From Actinomycetes bacterium (lineage in GTDB: Bacteria; Actinomycetota; Acidimicrobiia; Spongiisociales; UBA5794), in contig JAHEJX010000214.1 in assembly GCA_024638645.1 (NCBI GenBank), forward strand, positions 1-64,000: a stretch of 64,000 bases of DNA, read 5' to 3'. Below the pieces are notes generated by a model, which saw only the letters and a program-made list of their open reading frames with translations, was not told the DNA's origin and did no database searches. The stretch's first letter is position 1. Each line of letters opens with the position of its first letter. The position numbers were made by a program, and so were the translations under genes. Positions 29,315 through 38,357 of the stretch are shown piece by piece.

Positions 29315-30205
29315 CTATGGCAGCACTTGAAGAGCCTTGCGCTCCAGGAAGTCGTGCACGATGCCTGTGTACACGTCCGTGCGCAGCTCGTAAGCGTGGA
29401 GGTGGACGCCATCGGCCTCCAAGACGTGACGTTCGATGGCAAGGTTCGCTTCGGCGATCCGTTCACTGTGGTCGACCGGAACATCTTCGTCGCCCAGCGT
29501 GTGCATCAGCAGGATCGGAGTTGCCTTGCCCACGACCGCATCGGCCGGATCGACCTTGCCGACCTCGAAGTTGGCTCGAAGCTCGATTAGCAGGAACGCC
29601 AGTGGCCGCACCAACGGCTCGGCAATGCCGAGGCTGTCCTTTGCCGCATACGACACGATGGCTGCCATTGAGCGATAGGGCGAGTCGGCCACTATGAACG
29701 CAAGGTCGTCGCGCTGGTCGAGGACTTCGAGTGCCGTCGCAGCTCCATAAGATATTCCGTGAAGCCCGATCTGGCTCGGCGGAAGGGCCGTGCGATCCAT
29801 CAGCCACCCAATCGCCGCGTTGGCATCGTCTGCCTCGTAGAAGCCGTATGTCCGATGCGCCGGTGTGCTCCTTCCGTGATCACGCTGGTCGAACGCGAAG
29901 AGCGAACATCCCAGGTCCCAGTAGAGGGGCGCGTAGCGGAGCACGCTTGCCCGATCGTCGTCGATGCCGTGGACCAGGACGACACCACAATCGCCATTCG
30001 CCGGATTGGCATAGAAGCTTGCATCGAGTTCGATCTCGCCCTGCGTCAGCGTGACCGGCTCCGGCGCCACGCCGGCGACCAGCGGTGGTTCAGCGCTCTT
30101 GACAAGCCCGGACATTGCTCCTGATGAATACACCCAAGCGACTGCGATGTATGTCACCACCAGTACCAGGCCGAACCACGGAGCCAGGCGGCGAGTCCAT
30201 TTCAT
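29315..30205 (-). CDS. Membrane-anchored alpha/beta hydrolase
   Basis: N-term TM; VVLVHGIDDDRASVL, LHGISYGAATAL (GxSxG), LLMHTLGDEDVPVDHSERI. Confidence 0.88.
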   Translation of the reverse strand: MKWTRRLAPWFGLVLVVTYIAVAWVYSSGAMSGLVKSAEPPLVAGVAPEPVTLTQGEIELDASFYANPANGDCGVVLVHGIDDDRASVLRYAPLYWDLGCSLFAFDQRDHGRSTPAHRTYGFYEADDANAAIGWLMDRTALPPSQIGLHGISYGAATALEVLDQRDDLAFIVADSPYRSMAAIVSYAAKDSLGIAEPLVRPLAFLLIELRANFEVGKVDPADAVVGKATPILLMHTLGDEDVPVDHSERIAEANLAIERHVLEADGVHLHAYELRTDVYTGIVHDFLERKALQVLP

Positions 30206-30280
30206 ATCGCAAACATACGAAATCGGCGGACGCCTGCCCATGGGGGAAATCCCCTGAATCGGTCGGGATAACCGCCCTAG

Positions 30281-30604
30281 CTAGTCCAGCGACCTGAAGC
30301 ACACTACGTCGCGGTCGCCGGCCTGCAGCATGTCGGCATCCGGAAGGAGAGTTGGACCGTCGCAATCAGCGGCCAACAACGTCACCGTCAGAGGGTCAGA
30401 ATCGGCCGATTCTCGGATCCACACCACTCTGAAGATGCCATCTGTATCGACGGTGTCACAGTCCACCGTCACCAGCCGCTCGGTTGCGGCTGAACTACCG
30501 GTTCCAACGATGTCCACGCAATCGCCGGGTTGTAGCTCGACGGGGCCGGTCGTGCACGCCGTTATCAATAGCGCAACAGGAACGACGCTGCGGAAGCGCC
30601 TCAT
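30281..30604 (-). CDS. Small putative lipoprotein
   Basis: VALLITACTTGPVELQPGDCVD lipobox; overlaps the upstream start by 4 bp. Confidence 0.6.
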   Translation of the reverse strand: MRRFRSVVPVALLITACTTGPVELQPGDCVDIVGTGSSAATERLVTVDCDTVDTDGIFRVVWIRESADSDPLTVTLLAADCDGPTLLPDADMLQAGDRDVVCFRSLD

Positions 30605-31023
30605 TCGGTCGATGGTGGTTCAGGCGCCCGTGGCGGCGGGATGTCCGCCGGAGGAAACCTTGGCGAAGGAGCCGCTTGCGGGGGTGGCGCCGGGTTGCCG
30701 AGAGCGGCGGCGAAGTCGTGATCGCAGACTTGGCACTTGGTGGTGCCCTTCGTGACGTCGCTGCCGCACGCAGGGCATTGCCGGGTTGTCGATCGCGGTT
30801 GAGTGATGATCCAGATCGTACCGAGCACGATCGTCCCGATGACGAGCCACCCGATAGCAGCCCGAAAGCCCACTCGGGCATTCCAGCGGCAACCCAGCTC
30901 GTCGAAGCCACCGGTGCCAACACACGCCTGATCTGCCGCGGCATAGCTAAGTGCGGCGATCAGCGTGATGAAGATCCAGGTGATGATCACCCACGTCAGG
31001 ATGCGGCGGCGCGGTCGTGCCAT
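30601..31023 (-). CDS. Small membrane protein with zinc ribbon (CPACG…CQVC)
   Basis: Two TM stretches then QCPACGSDVTKGTTKCQVCDHDF. Confidence 0.65.
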   Translation of the reverse strand: MARPRRRILTWVIITWIFITLIAALSYAAADQACVGTGGFDELGCRWNARVGFRAAIGWLVIGTIVLGTIWIITQPRSTTRQCPACGSDVTKGTTKCQVCDHDFAAALGNPAPPPQAAPSPRFPPADIPPPRAPEPPSTE

Positions 31024-31078
31024 GTGCCGACGTTACATCCGATCCCGGCCAAGCCCGATCAATAGAATCCGTAGGCAA

Positions 31079-33652
31079 ATGAGCAAAGCACTGCCGTCGG
31101 GAACCGTGACTCTTCTCTTCACAGACATCGAAGGAAGCAGTCGGCTGTGGGATGAGCATCGCACTGACATGGCCGCAGCGTTGACACGCCACAACGAGCT
31201 TCTGCGGCTGGCTATCGAGGCAGCTGCAGGCGCAGTGGTGAAGGACAAGGGCGACGGTTTCTTCGCGGTGTTCCACACCGCCACTGATGCACTCCAGGCT
31301 GCCGTGGCAGCACAGCGAGCCATTCGGGCAACGCACTGGCCTGAGTCCACTGGCGCGCTCAAAGTCCGCATGGCAGTACACACGGGTTCAGTGACTCCGG
31401 AGGGCGGGGACTATCGCGGACCAGCCGTCAACCGAGTCGCCAGGCTCGAAGGACTCGGCCACGGTGGCCAGATCCTGGTGTCTGAATCGACGAAGGCTCT
31501 CGTCGAAGATCTCATGCCTGCTGATGCCAATCTCGAGGATCTCGGATCGCACCTGCTGCGAGGAATGTCGCGTCCTGAGAGGGTGTACCAGCTCGTAGCT
31601 CCAGACCTTCCGGCCGTATTTCCGGCACTGCGCACCGATATCGGTGGCGGGGTCGAGCTACCGACTTATCCGACCTCATTCGTAGGGAGGGCGAATGAAA
31701 TGGAGGCAATTGACTCGCTTCTCGCCAGTGGCGAAACACGGCTGGTGACGCTCCTCGGCCCCGGCGGCATCGGAAAGACGCGACTCGCAGTCGAAACTGC
31801 AAGGGTCGCAGGCTCCACGCTGCGGGGCCGCGCCTACTTCGCAGACCTCGCTCCCCTGTCCAACCCATCTGATGTCGGACTCGCAATCGCCGAGGCCGTC
31901 GGCGCCCACACAGAAGGATCGGCGAGCCCAGTGGCACTGGCTGCTTCCCGCATCACCGAGCCGACGCTTGTAGTCCTTGACAACTTCGAGCATGTCACAG
32001 ATGCGGCCGTGACCGTGGCCGAGTTGCTGGATGCGACAAGTGAGCTGCGGCTGCTCGCAACCAGTAGGACACCGCTCAACGTTCGAGGTGAGCGCATCTT
32101 CCATATCGAGCCGCTCAGCTCGGCAAACGGCGACGGATCAACGCCTCCGGCTTTGGCCCTTCTCTACGAACGCGCCGCCAGCTTCGGAGTGACGATTGCC
32201 GACGAAGGGCCGGACAGGGAATCGGCGCTGGCGATCACGAAGCGTCTAGACGGGTTGCCACTCGCAATCGAGCTGGTCGCGGCCAGAACGCGCATCGTCG
32301 GCATCGCCGAACTGGCCGAGTTGCTCGACGAATCTCTCGACGCGCTGGGTGCCGGCTCCGCCGACATGCCGGATCGACAGCGAACGATCCGGTCGACGAT
32401 CGAGTGGAGCCTCCAAGGGCTGACCCAGCAGCAACGAGCACTGTTTGCCCACGCCTCGATATTCCCCGAAGGGTCGACGTTGGCACAGCTCGGAGCCATA
32501 GAACCTGAGGTTTCCAAGACGGAACTACTCGAGAGCATCACGGCTCTTGTCGACAATTCGCTGATCAACGTGGTCACGGAGCAGCCGGGCGCTACCCGGT
32601 ACCGACAATTGGTCGTGCTGCGCGACTACGGCCGTAAACGCCTCGTCGCTGAAGGCACTTACGACGAAACCATGAGCCGGCTCGTCGATTACTACGTCGA
32701 TGCTGCACCGGCGCTGAGTAGGCGGCTACAGCAATCAGATGAAGTCCACAGGGAGCTAGCGCCGGATCACGCGAATTTGCTCGCGGCCATGGACTGGAGC
32801 ATTGCAGGAGGCAGGGTCAGCGAAATGGTCGACGTGACCTGCTCACTGTGGGTGTATTGGTTCAATGGCGACCTTGCGCGGAGCGGCTGGGAATGGTTGG
32901 AGGCTGTGAGGCCGCACTTGCAATCGGCCAAGGTCGAGTGGCTGACTGGCTTCCTGGCCCTGCAATCTGGTGATGCGGAAACCGCCATCCTCAAGCTGAC
33001 CGCAGCAAAGGAGATGTTCGTGGCGGCGGGAGATGATGAGTGGTCGGCTCGGGCGGGCGCGTTCATGTCATTCCTCGCGGAGGATCCTGTTGAAGGCGGG
33101 GCGTGGGCAAGCGAGGCGGTTGAATTCTTCTCCGATGGAGAGCCGGGAGTCGACCTCTTTCTGGCACGATTGATGCAGTCGTCGTTCTACTTCAGGACTG
33201 GCGACCTTGATACCGCCATCGACATTCGACGCAGTCTTCTCGAATGGGGCCAGAACCTCTTCTTCAGCACCATGATCGCCTGGGGACACTGGAATCTCGG
33301 TCTCGCGTTACTCGCTGCCGGACAAGTGGAGGAAGCTCGAGAGCACAACGACGCTGCAGTCGGAACCATGCTCCAAGAGGGGTACCAGGAAGGCGTTGCT
33401 TCGGCGGCTGACATCGAGGCAGCAATCCGGCTGCGCAGCGACGACTATGAATCCGGGCTGCGGATCCTCGGCGGCGCAGATCGCGTTTGGGACACGATCG
33501 GCGCCGTCCGTTGGCCTGAGGCAGGCTTGTTGGTCGAGCAAGCACTTGCGGAGGTCAGTGACAGAATCGGCGCAGATGCAGCCTCCGAGAAGATCGCTGC
33601 CGGCCACGACCTCACACTCGAACAGCTGGCCGCTCTAGCCCTCGATCACTAG
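31079..33652 (+). CDS. Class III adenylate/guanylate cyclase domain fused to NB-ARC/AfsR-like STAND ATPase and TPR-like C-terminus
   Basis: VTLLFTDIEGSSRLWDEH, KDKGDGFFAVF, PAVNRVARLEGLGHGGQILVS (cyclase); LLGPGGIGKTRLAVETA (Walker A); LVVLDNFEHVTDAA; LRLLATSRTPLNVRGE. Confidence 0.92.
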   Translation: MSKALPSGTVTLLFTDIEGSSRLWDEHRTDMAAALTRHNELLRLAIEAAAGAVVKDKGDGFFAVFHTATDALQAAVAAQRAIRATHWPESTGALKVRMAVHTGSVTPEGGDYRGPAVNRVARLEGLGHGGQILVSESTKALVEDLMPADANLEDLGSHLLRGMSRPERVYQLVAPDLPAVFPALRTDIGGGVELPTYPTSFVGRANEMEAIDSLLASGETRLVTLLGPGGIGKTRLAVETARVAGSTLRGRAYFADLAPLSNPSDVGLAIAEAVGAHTEGSASPVALAASRITEPTLVVLDNFEHVTDAAVTVAELLDATSELRLLATSRTPLNVRGERIFHIEPLSSANGDGSTPPALALLYERAASFGVTIADEGPDRESALAITKRLDGLPLAIELVAARTRIVGIAELAELLDESLDALGAGSADMPDRQRTIRSTIEWSLQGLTQQQRALFAHASIFPEGSTLAQLGAIEPEVSKTELLESITALVDNSLINVVTEQPGATRYRQLVVLRDYGRKRLVAEGTYDETMSRLVDYYVDAAPALSRRLQQSDEVHRELAPDHANLLAAMDWSIAGGRVSEMVDVTCSLWVYWFNGDLARSGWEWLEAVRPHLQSAKVEWLTGFLALQSGDAETAILKLTAAKEMFVAAGDDEWSARAGAFMSFLAEDPVEGGAWASEAVEFFSDGEPGVDLFLARLMQSSFYFRTGDLDTAIDIRRSLLEWGQNLFFSTMIAWGHWNLGLALLAAGQVEEAREHNDAAVGTMLQEGYQEGVASAADIEAAIRLRSDDYESGLRILGGADRVWDTIGAVRWPEAGLLVEQALAEVSDRIGADAASEKIAAGHDLTLEQLAALALDH

Positions 33653-33851
33653 CGACGCGTGGGGCCGCCCGCTGGGGCGCGGCGCGGAATTGTTGGTCCA
33701 CCCGCAGGGGGACAGACCGGCGCTGATGGTCAAGAGGGGCGGTGTCTACAGGCGCGAGAACACACCGCCCGCGCTTCCCGACAACCCCAAACCATTCGTG
33801 CCCGCGGGCTGGGTGTTCACCCTATGAGAGAACCAACGCCAGAATGCCCCT

Positions 33852-34838
33852 ATGACATCAACTATGCGTGCCGTGGTTCTCGACGGGCCGGGCCCGCCCG
33901 AGGCGCTGCAAATTCGGGAGCTCCCGATCCCGCAGCCTGGCGCCGGCGAGGTGCTCATACGGGTCCGGGCCTTCGGGCTCAACCGATCCGAACTGCACAC
34001 TCGGCTCGGTCTGGCGGGCTACGGCGTGACGTTTCCTCGCGTCCTGGGCATCGAAGCTGCCGGGGAGGTCGTCAAGGCTCCCACCGGAGAGTTCGAGCCG
34101 GGCCGGCAGGTGGTGGCAATGATGGGCGGCATGGGCCGCAGGATCGACGGAGGCTATGCCGAGTACACGGTGGTGCCGGCAAGGCAGTGTGTGCCGTTTG
34201 AGTCAGATCTCGATTGGGCGACTATCGGCGCTGTACCGCAGATGTTGCAGACCGCCTACGGCTCGTTGACGGTGGGCATGGACGCCGAGCCGAGCGAGAC
34301 GATCCTCATCCGCGGTGGCACGTCATCGGTCGGGATGGCAACAGCGATCCTCGCCAAGAAACGCGATATGACGGTCATCTCGACAACTCGCAGTGACGAT
34401 AAATCGGCGGCACTGGAAAGCATCGGCGTTGACTACGTGGTCATCGACGATGGGGACATCGTCGACAAGGTGCGAGCGATCGTGCCGGAAGGTGTGGCAG
34501 GGGCATTGGAGCTCGTCGGTACCCCGACGTTGCGAGACACGTTGCGCTGCACCCGAGTTGGCGGCGTTGTCTGCTTCACGGGGATGCTGTCGAACGTGTG
34601 GACCGTTGATGACTTCTACCCCATCGAGTTCATCCCAACGGGCGTAAGGCTCACGGCATACGGCGGCGACGCCAGCGATCTGCCACGGCCGGTGCTCCAG
34701 GGTTTCCTCGACGACGTCGCGGCCGGCAGGATCGAGGTACCGATCCACAAGGTCTACAAGCTGGACGAGATCGTGGAAGCGCACACCGAGATGGAGGCCA
34801 ACCGGGCCACCGGCAAGCTCGTGGTGGTCACCGGGTGA
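33852..34838 (+). CDS. Zinc-type alcohol dehydrogenase / quinone oxidoreductase family
   Basis: MRAVVLDGPGPPEALQIRELPIPQPGAGEVLIRVRAFGLNRSEL; IRGGTSSVGMATAILAK. Confidence 0.9.
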   Translation: MTSTMRAVVLDGPGPPEALQIRELPIPQPGAGEVLIRVRAFGLNRSELHTRLGLAGYGVTFPRVLGIEAAGEVVKAPTGEFEPGRQVVAMMGGMGRRIDGGYAEYTVVPARQCVPFESDLDWATIGAVPQMLQTAYGSLTVGMDAEPSETILIRGGTSSVGMATAILAKKRDMTVISTTRSDDKSAALESIGVDYVVIDDGDIVDKVRAIVPEGVAGALELVGTPTLRDTLRCTRVGGVVCFTGMLSNVWTVDDFYPIEFIPTGVRLTAYGGDASDLPRPVLQGFLDDVAAGRIEVPIHKVYKLDEIVEAHTEMEANRATGKLVVVTG

Positions 34839-35299
34839 CTGCGCCGCGGTCGCGGATGGGGCCGAATCGGCAGATCGACGTGACGATCCGGCCTTCGACA
34901 GGCGCGCTGTTTCTGGTCATCGTGTTCGGGTCCATTGTGCTGCCGGCGGCAGCATTTCTTGCATTCGTGTACCGAATTGGGACGAACGAGGATGTCGTTG
35001 CTGTAGCCACCGTCTTCATTCTTCTCTGGATCTTCGCGGCTGGGGTGAGACAACGCGCCGGGGCCCGCGGTTCACTTCGAGTGATGACCGCAAAGGTTGT
35101 CGTCGGAACAGCCGCGTGGGTGGGATTGAGCCTGATCGGGGCCAAGCTCGTGCAGGATGCATACCCGGGCCCTGACTACGACACCTTGAGCGAACCGCAT
35201 CTCGTGTTCTATTCAGGGCTGTCGGTACTCACATTCGTGATCATGGCCCTGCTCTTGGGGTCAGTCCGCGCCGCGGCGCACCGCCTCCGAGCTCGCTGA
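34835..35299 (+). CDS. Hypothetical membrane protein
   Basis: Four hydrophobic stretches; GTGA coupling to the upstream dehydrogenase. Confidence 0.6.
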   Translation: MTAPRSRMGPNRQIDVTIRPSTGALFLVIVFGSIVLPAAAFLAFVYRIGTNEDVVAVATVFILLWIFAAGVRQRAGARGSLRVMTAKVVVGTAAWVGLSLIGAKLVQDAYPGPDYDTLSEPHLVFYSGLSVLTFVIMALLLGSVRAAAHRLRAR

Positions 35300-35400
35300 T
35301 TGCGATGCGGGCCGTTAGTGCCACAGATTCACTCCAGAATCCCCTCTGCTGACTGCCTTCGGAGGGCAGTTCCCCCTGCGGGGGAACCAACACGAACCCG

Positions 35401-36060
35401 CTACGAGGACAGGGCGACGAACAGGCGCTCTGCAGCGTGGGCGCCGACGCCGACCGGATCGCCGTTGACCTTGATCGTCAGTGCCCCGTGCGGGTCCTTC
35501 GCCACCAGCTCAACCTGGGCGTCTGGACGCAGGTCGGCCTCGTCGAGGTAACGCATCATCTCGGCGTCGAGCTCCAGCTCTTCCGAAATGCGCTCGAGCC
35601 GTAGCTTCTCGCCCTGTGCCATCTCGGACATCGGCTTCATCTTCGGGGGCTTGTAGCCGGCGCCGGGGATGGGGTTGCCGTGAGGGCAGGTCTTGGGGTC
35701 TTCCATGACGGCCCACATAGCGGCTTCGACGTCGTCAGAGATCGTCGTTTCCCAGACCTCGGCCTCGGCGTGGACCTTGGCCCACGGCAGCTTCAGCACC
35801 TCGGATAGAAACCGTTCGGCGAGGCGATGCCGCCGCACGACGACGGCAGCCAGGTGTTTGCCCTCGTCCGTGAGCCGAATCTCGCCCTCGAGGGTCACCA
35901 ACCCCTCGGCGGCCATGCGGTGCACCATCTCTGACACACTGGCCCGCGACACGCCCAACCAGTCGGCGATTCTTGCCTGGATGACCGGGATGCCTTCCTC
36001 TTCGATCTCCCAGATCGCCTCGACGTATTCGCGATATCGCACGGAGTAGGTCGTGTCCAC
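35401..36060 (-). CDS. DtxR/MntR-family metal-dependent transcriptional regulator
   Basis: VRYREYVEAIWEIEEEGIPVIQARIADWLGVSRASVSEMVHRMAAEGLVTLEG; RHRLAERFLSEVL; CPHGNPIP. Confidence 0.93.
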   Translation of the reverse strand: MDTTYSVRYREYVEAIWEIEEEGIPVIQARIADWLGVSRASVSEMVHRMAAEGLVTLEGEIRLTDEGKHLAAVVVRRHRLAERFLSEVLKLPWAKVHAEAEVWETTISDDVEAAMWAVMEDPKTCPHGNPIPGAGYKPPKMKPMSEMAQGEKLRLERISEELELDAEMMRYLDEADLRPDAQVELVAKDPHGALTIKVNGDPVGVGAHAAERLFVALSS

Positions 36061-36092
36061 CAACGGAACTGTAGCCCTGCCTCGAAGGCAGT

Positions 36093-36137
36093 CGATTGTG
36101 CTTATTCTCCGGTTATAGGCCGAATTAAGCACAATCG
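36093..36137. promoter_or_regulatory. Candidate operator between DtxR-family gene and Fe3+ ABC operon
   Basis: Perfect 12-bp inverted repeat CGATTGTGCTTA (36093-36104) … TAAGCACAATCG (36126-36137), 21-nt spacer, in a 133-bp divergent intergenic region. Confidence 0.6.
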
Positions 36138-36193
36138 TCTGGCTTTCTCGGCCTTCCCGCACCGTTCAGGCCGGGGTTAACCTGTTAGGGCAG

Positions 36194-37246
36194 ATGAACA
36201 GCGCTACTTCACCGACCCGAACATATGTGGCGATCGAGGGCGTCTCCAAGGCGTTCGACGGTATCGTCGCCGTCGACAACGTCGACCTCGGTGTCGAGCG
36301 CGGGCAAACGCTGGCGCTGTTGGGCCCGAGTGGCTGCGGCAAAACGACTTTGCTGCGGATGATCGCCGGGCTCGAGACTCCAGACAGCGGCACGATCACA
36401 ATCGGTGACCGGCTCGTTTTTGGCGGCGGTACCGACGTGCGGCCGCAGAAGCGTGACGTCGGCATGGTGTTCCAGACGGGCGCCCTCTTCCCGCACATGA
36501 CCGTCGGCGAGAACATCGCGTACGGCCTCGGCAAAAACCCAGACATCGCGCGCGTCGAGCGAGCATTGGCGCTGGTCGACTTGGACGGATTCGCGGCGCG
36601 CTCCGTTTCCACTCTTTCTGGCGGGCAGCAGCAGCGCGTTGCCCTGGCCAGAGCGCTCGCACCCGAACCCGACATGATCCTGCTGGACGAGCCGCTCGGC
36701 GCCCTCGACGCAGAGTTGCGAGTCAGGCTGCGCTCGGAGGTAGCCGCACTCCTCCATCGCCTCGACATCACGACGATCTTCGTGACGCACGACCAGGAGG
36801 AAGCTTTCGTCGTCGGCGACACGGCAGCGGTCATGCGGCACGGCAGGATCCTCCAGATCGGTACCCCAGAGGAGATCTACCAGCAGCCGGTTGACGCTTG
36901 GGTGGCTCGCTTCGTCGGCGACGCCAATCTCGTTCTCGCCGAAGCCGGCGGAACCGTCGCCCAGACTCAATTCGGCGCGATTCCGCTGGCGAAACCCCAC
37001 CACGGTGCATGCATGGTCGTGGTCCGACCCGAGTTCCTCCACCTCACGGAAGGCACCACGGCGCGAATAGTGGGCATAGAGTTTTACGGCCACGACACCT
37101 CGTACATACTTGCGCTGAATGGTGATCGAATCACGGTACGCGGGTTGGCAGACCCACGATTCAGCCAGGGGGCCTTCGTGGATGTGAGCTACGAAGGCCC
37201 GCCGGCCGCCGCATTCGCGGATTCACCACTCGTTGCCAGCCGCTAG
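36194..37246 (+). CDS. Fe3+-type ABC transporter ATP-binding protein (FbpC-like)
   Basis: LLGPSGCGKTTLLRMIAGLE, LSGGQQQRVALARALA, LLDEPLGALD, DVRPQKRDVGMVFQ; C-term TOBE-like. Confidence 0.9.
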   Translation: MNSATSPTRTYVAIEGVSKAFDGIVAVDNVDLGVERGQTLALLGPSGCGKTTLLRMIAGLETPDSGTITIGDRLVFGGGTDVRPQKRDVGMVFQTGALFPHMTVGENIAYGLGKNPDIARVERALALVDLDGFAARSVSTLSGGQQQRVALARALAPEPDMILLDEPLGALDAELRVRLRSEVAALLHRLDITTIFVTHDQEEAFVVGDTAAVMRHGRILQIGTPEEIYQQPVDAWVARFVGDANLVLAEAGGTVAQTQFGAIPLAKPHHGACMVVVRPEFLHLTEGTTARIVGIEFYGHDTSYILALNGDRITVRGLADPRFSQGAFVDVSYEGPPAAAFADSPLVASR

Positions 37247-37355
37247 CCCAAAACTGTTCGTTAGGGTTCCCTGACAAAACGTCTCTGGCCTCCTTTACGA
37301 GTTGGCAGCGACCAGTTACCGTTTCGGCCGCAACCCGGTCAAAGGAGTCCACAAG

Positions 37356-38357
37356 ATGCGTTTACGGATCTTCGCCGCACTCGCCGCACTCGCCCTGCTG
37401 AGCGCCGCGTGCGGCGGCTCGTCCGATTCCGTCACGGTGTACTCCGGCCGCACCGAAAACCTGATCCAGCCGATCCTGGACCAGTTCACTGAGGAAACCG
37501 GTATCGCCGTCGAAGTCCGCTACGGCGGCTCGACCGACTTGGCGCTCCTGATCGACGAGGAGGGCGACCGCACCCCAGCTGACGTATTCATCTCACAGAG
37601 CCCAGGCGCCATCGGGTTCCTCGCAGGCAAGGGCCACTTGCAGCCGATCGCCGGCGACACTCTCGACCTCGTGGATGCCCAGTTCCGCAATGCTGCCGGG
37701 TTGTGGGTCGGCATGAGCGGGCGGGTGCGAGTGATCGTCTACAACAAGGATCTGGTCGACCCGGCAACACTTCCCTCCTCAGTGTTCGATCTCACGCAAG
37801 ACCAATACAAGGGCCAGGTCGCGATTGCCCCGGCCAACGGATCTTTTCAAGACTTCGTTACCGCCATGCGCGAGATACACGGCGACGATGTCACGGCAGA
37901 CTGGCTGGCCGGGATGGCCGCCAACGATGCGCAGGCATATTCCAACAACAGCTCGATCGTCCAGGCCGTGGGCCGGGGCGAGATTCCGATGGGCCTGGTC
38001 AACCACTACTACAACTTCCGCCTGACGACGGAAGAGCCGTCGTTGGCCTCGGAGAACTTCTACCTGCCCGCCGGCGATATTGGGTCGCTGGTGATCGTCA
38101 CCGGCATCGGCATTCTCGAAGCTTCGGACAACACAGATTCGGCCAATCGCCTCATCGAGTGGATGCTCGGCGAGTCTGCGCAGACGTTCTTCAGCCAGGA
38201 GACGCTCGAGTACCCGCTGGCCGCCGATGTGGCCGCGTCCGATCGACTTCCGGTGCTGGAGACAATCGGGCTGACGACTTACGATTTCGATCAACTCGGG
38301 GGCGGGCTGGAGCGCACTAAGGAGCTGATCGATGCAAGTGGCCTCGAGGCTCCCTGA
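37356..38357 (+). CDS. Fe3+-type ABC transporter substrate-binding lipoprotein (FbpA-like)
   Basis: Lipobox LLSAACGG; VTVYSGRTENLIQPILDQFTEETGIAVEVRYGGSTDLALLI; RBS aaaggag. Confidence 0.92.
   Translation: MRLRIFAALAALALLSAACGGSSDSVTVYSGRTENLIQPILDQFTEETGIAVEVRYGGSTDLALLIDEEGDRTPADVFISQSPGAIGFLAGKGHLQPIAGDTLDLVDAQFRNAAGLWVGMSGRVRVIVYNKDLVDPATLPSSVFDLTQDQYKGQVAIAPANGSFQDFVTAMREIHGDDVTADWLAGMAANDAQAYSNNSSIVQAVGRGEIPMGLVNHYYNFRLTTEEPSLASENFYLPAGDIGSLVIVTGIGILEASDNTDSANRLIEWMLGESAQTFFSQETLEYPLAADVAASDRLPVLETIGLTTYDFDQLGGGLERTKELIDASGLEAP

Noticed and set aside
30484-31065. 193-aa plus-strand ORF ending near the cyclase start
   Set aside because: Opposes a lipoprotein and a zinc-ribbon protein that make better sense; Arg-rich composition.
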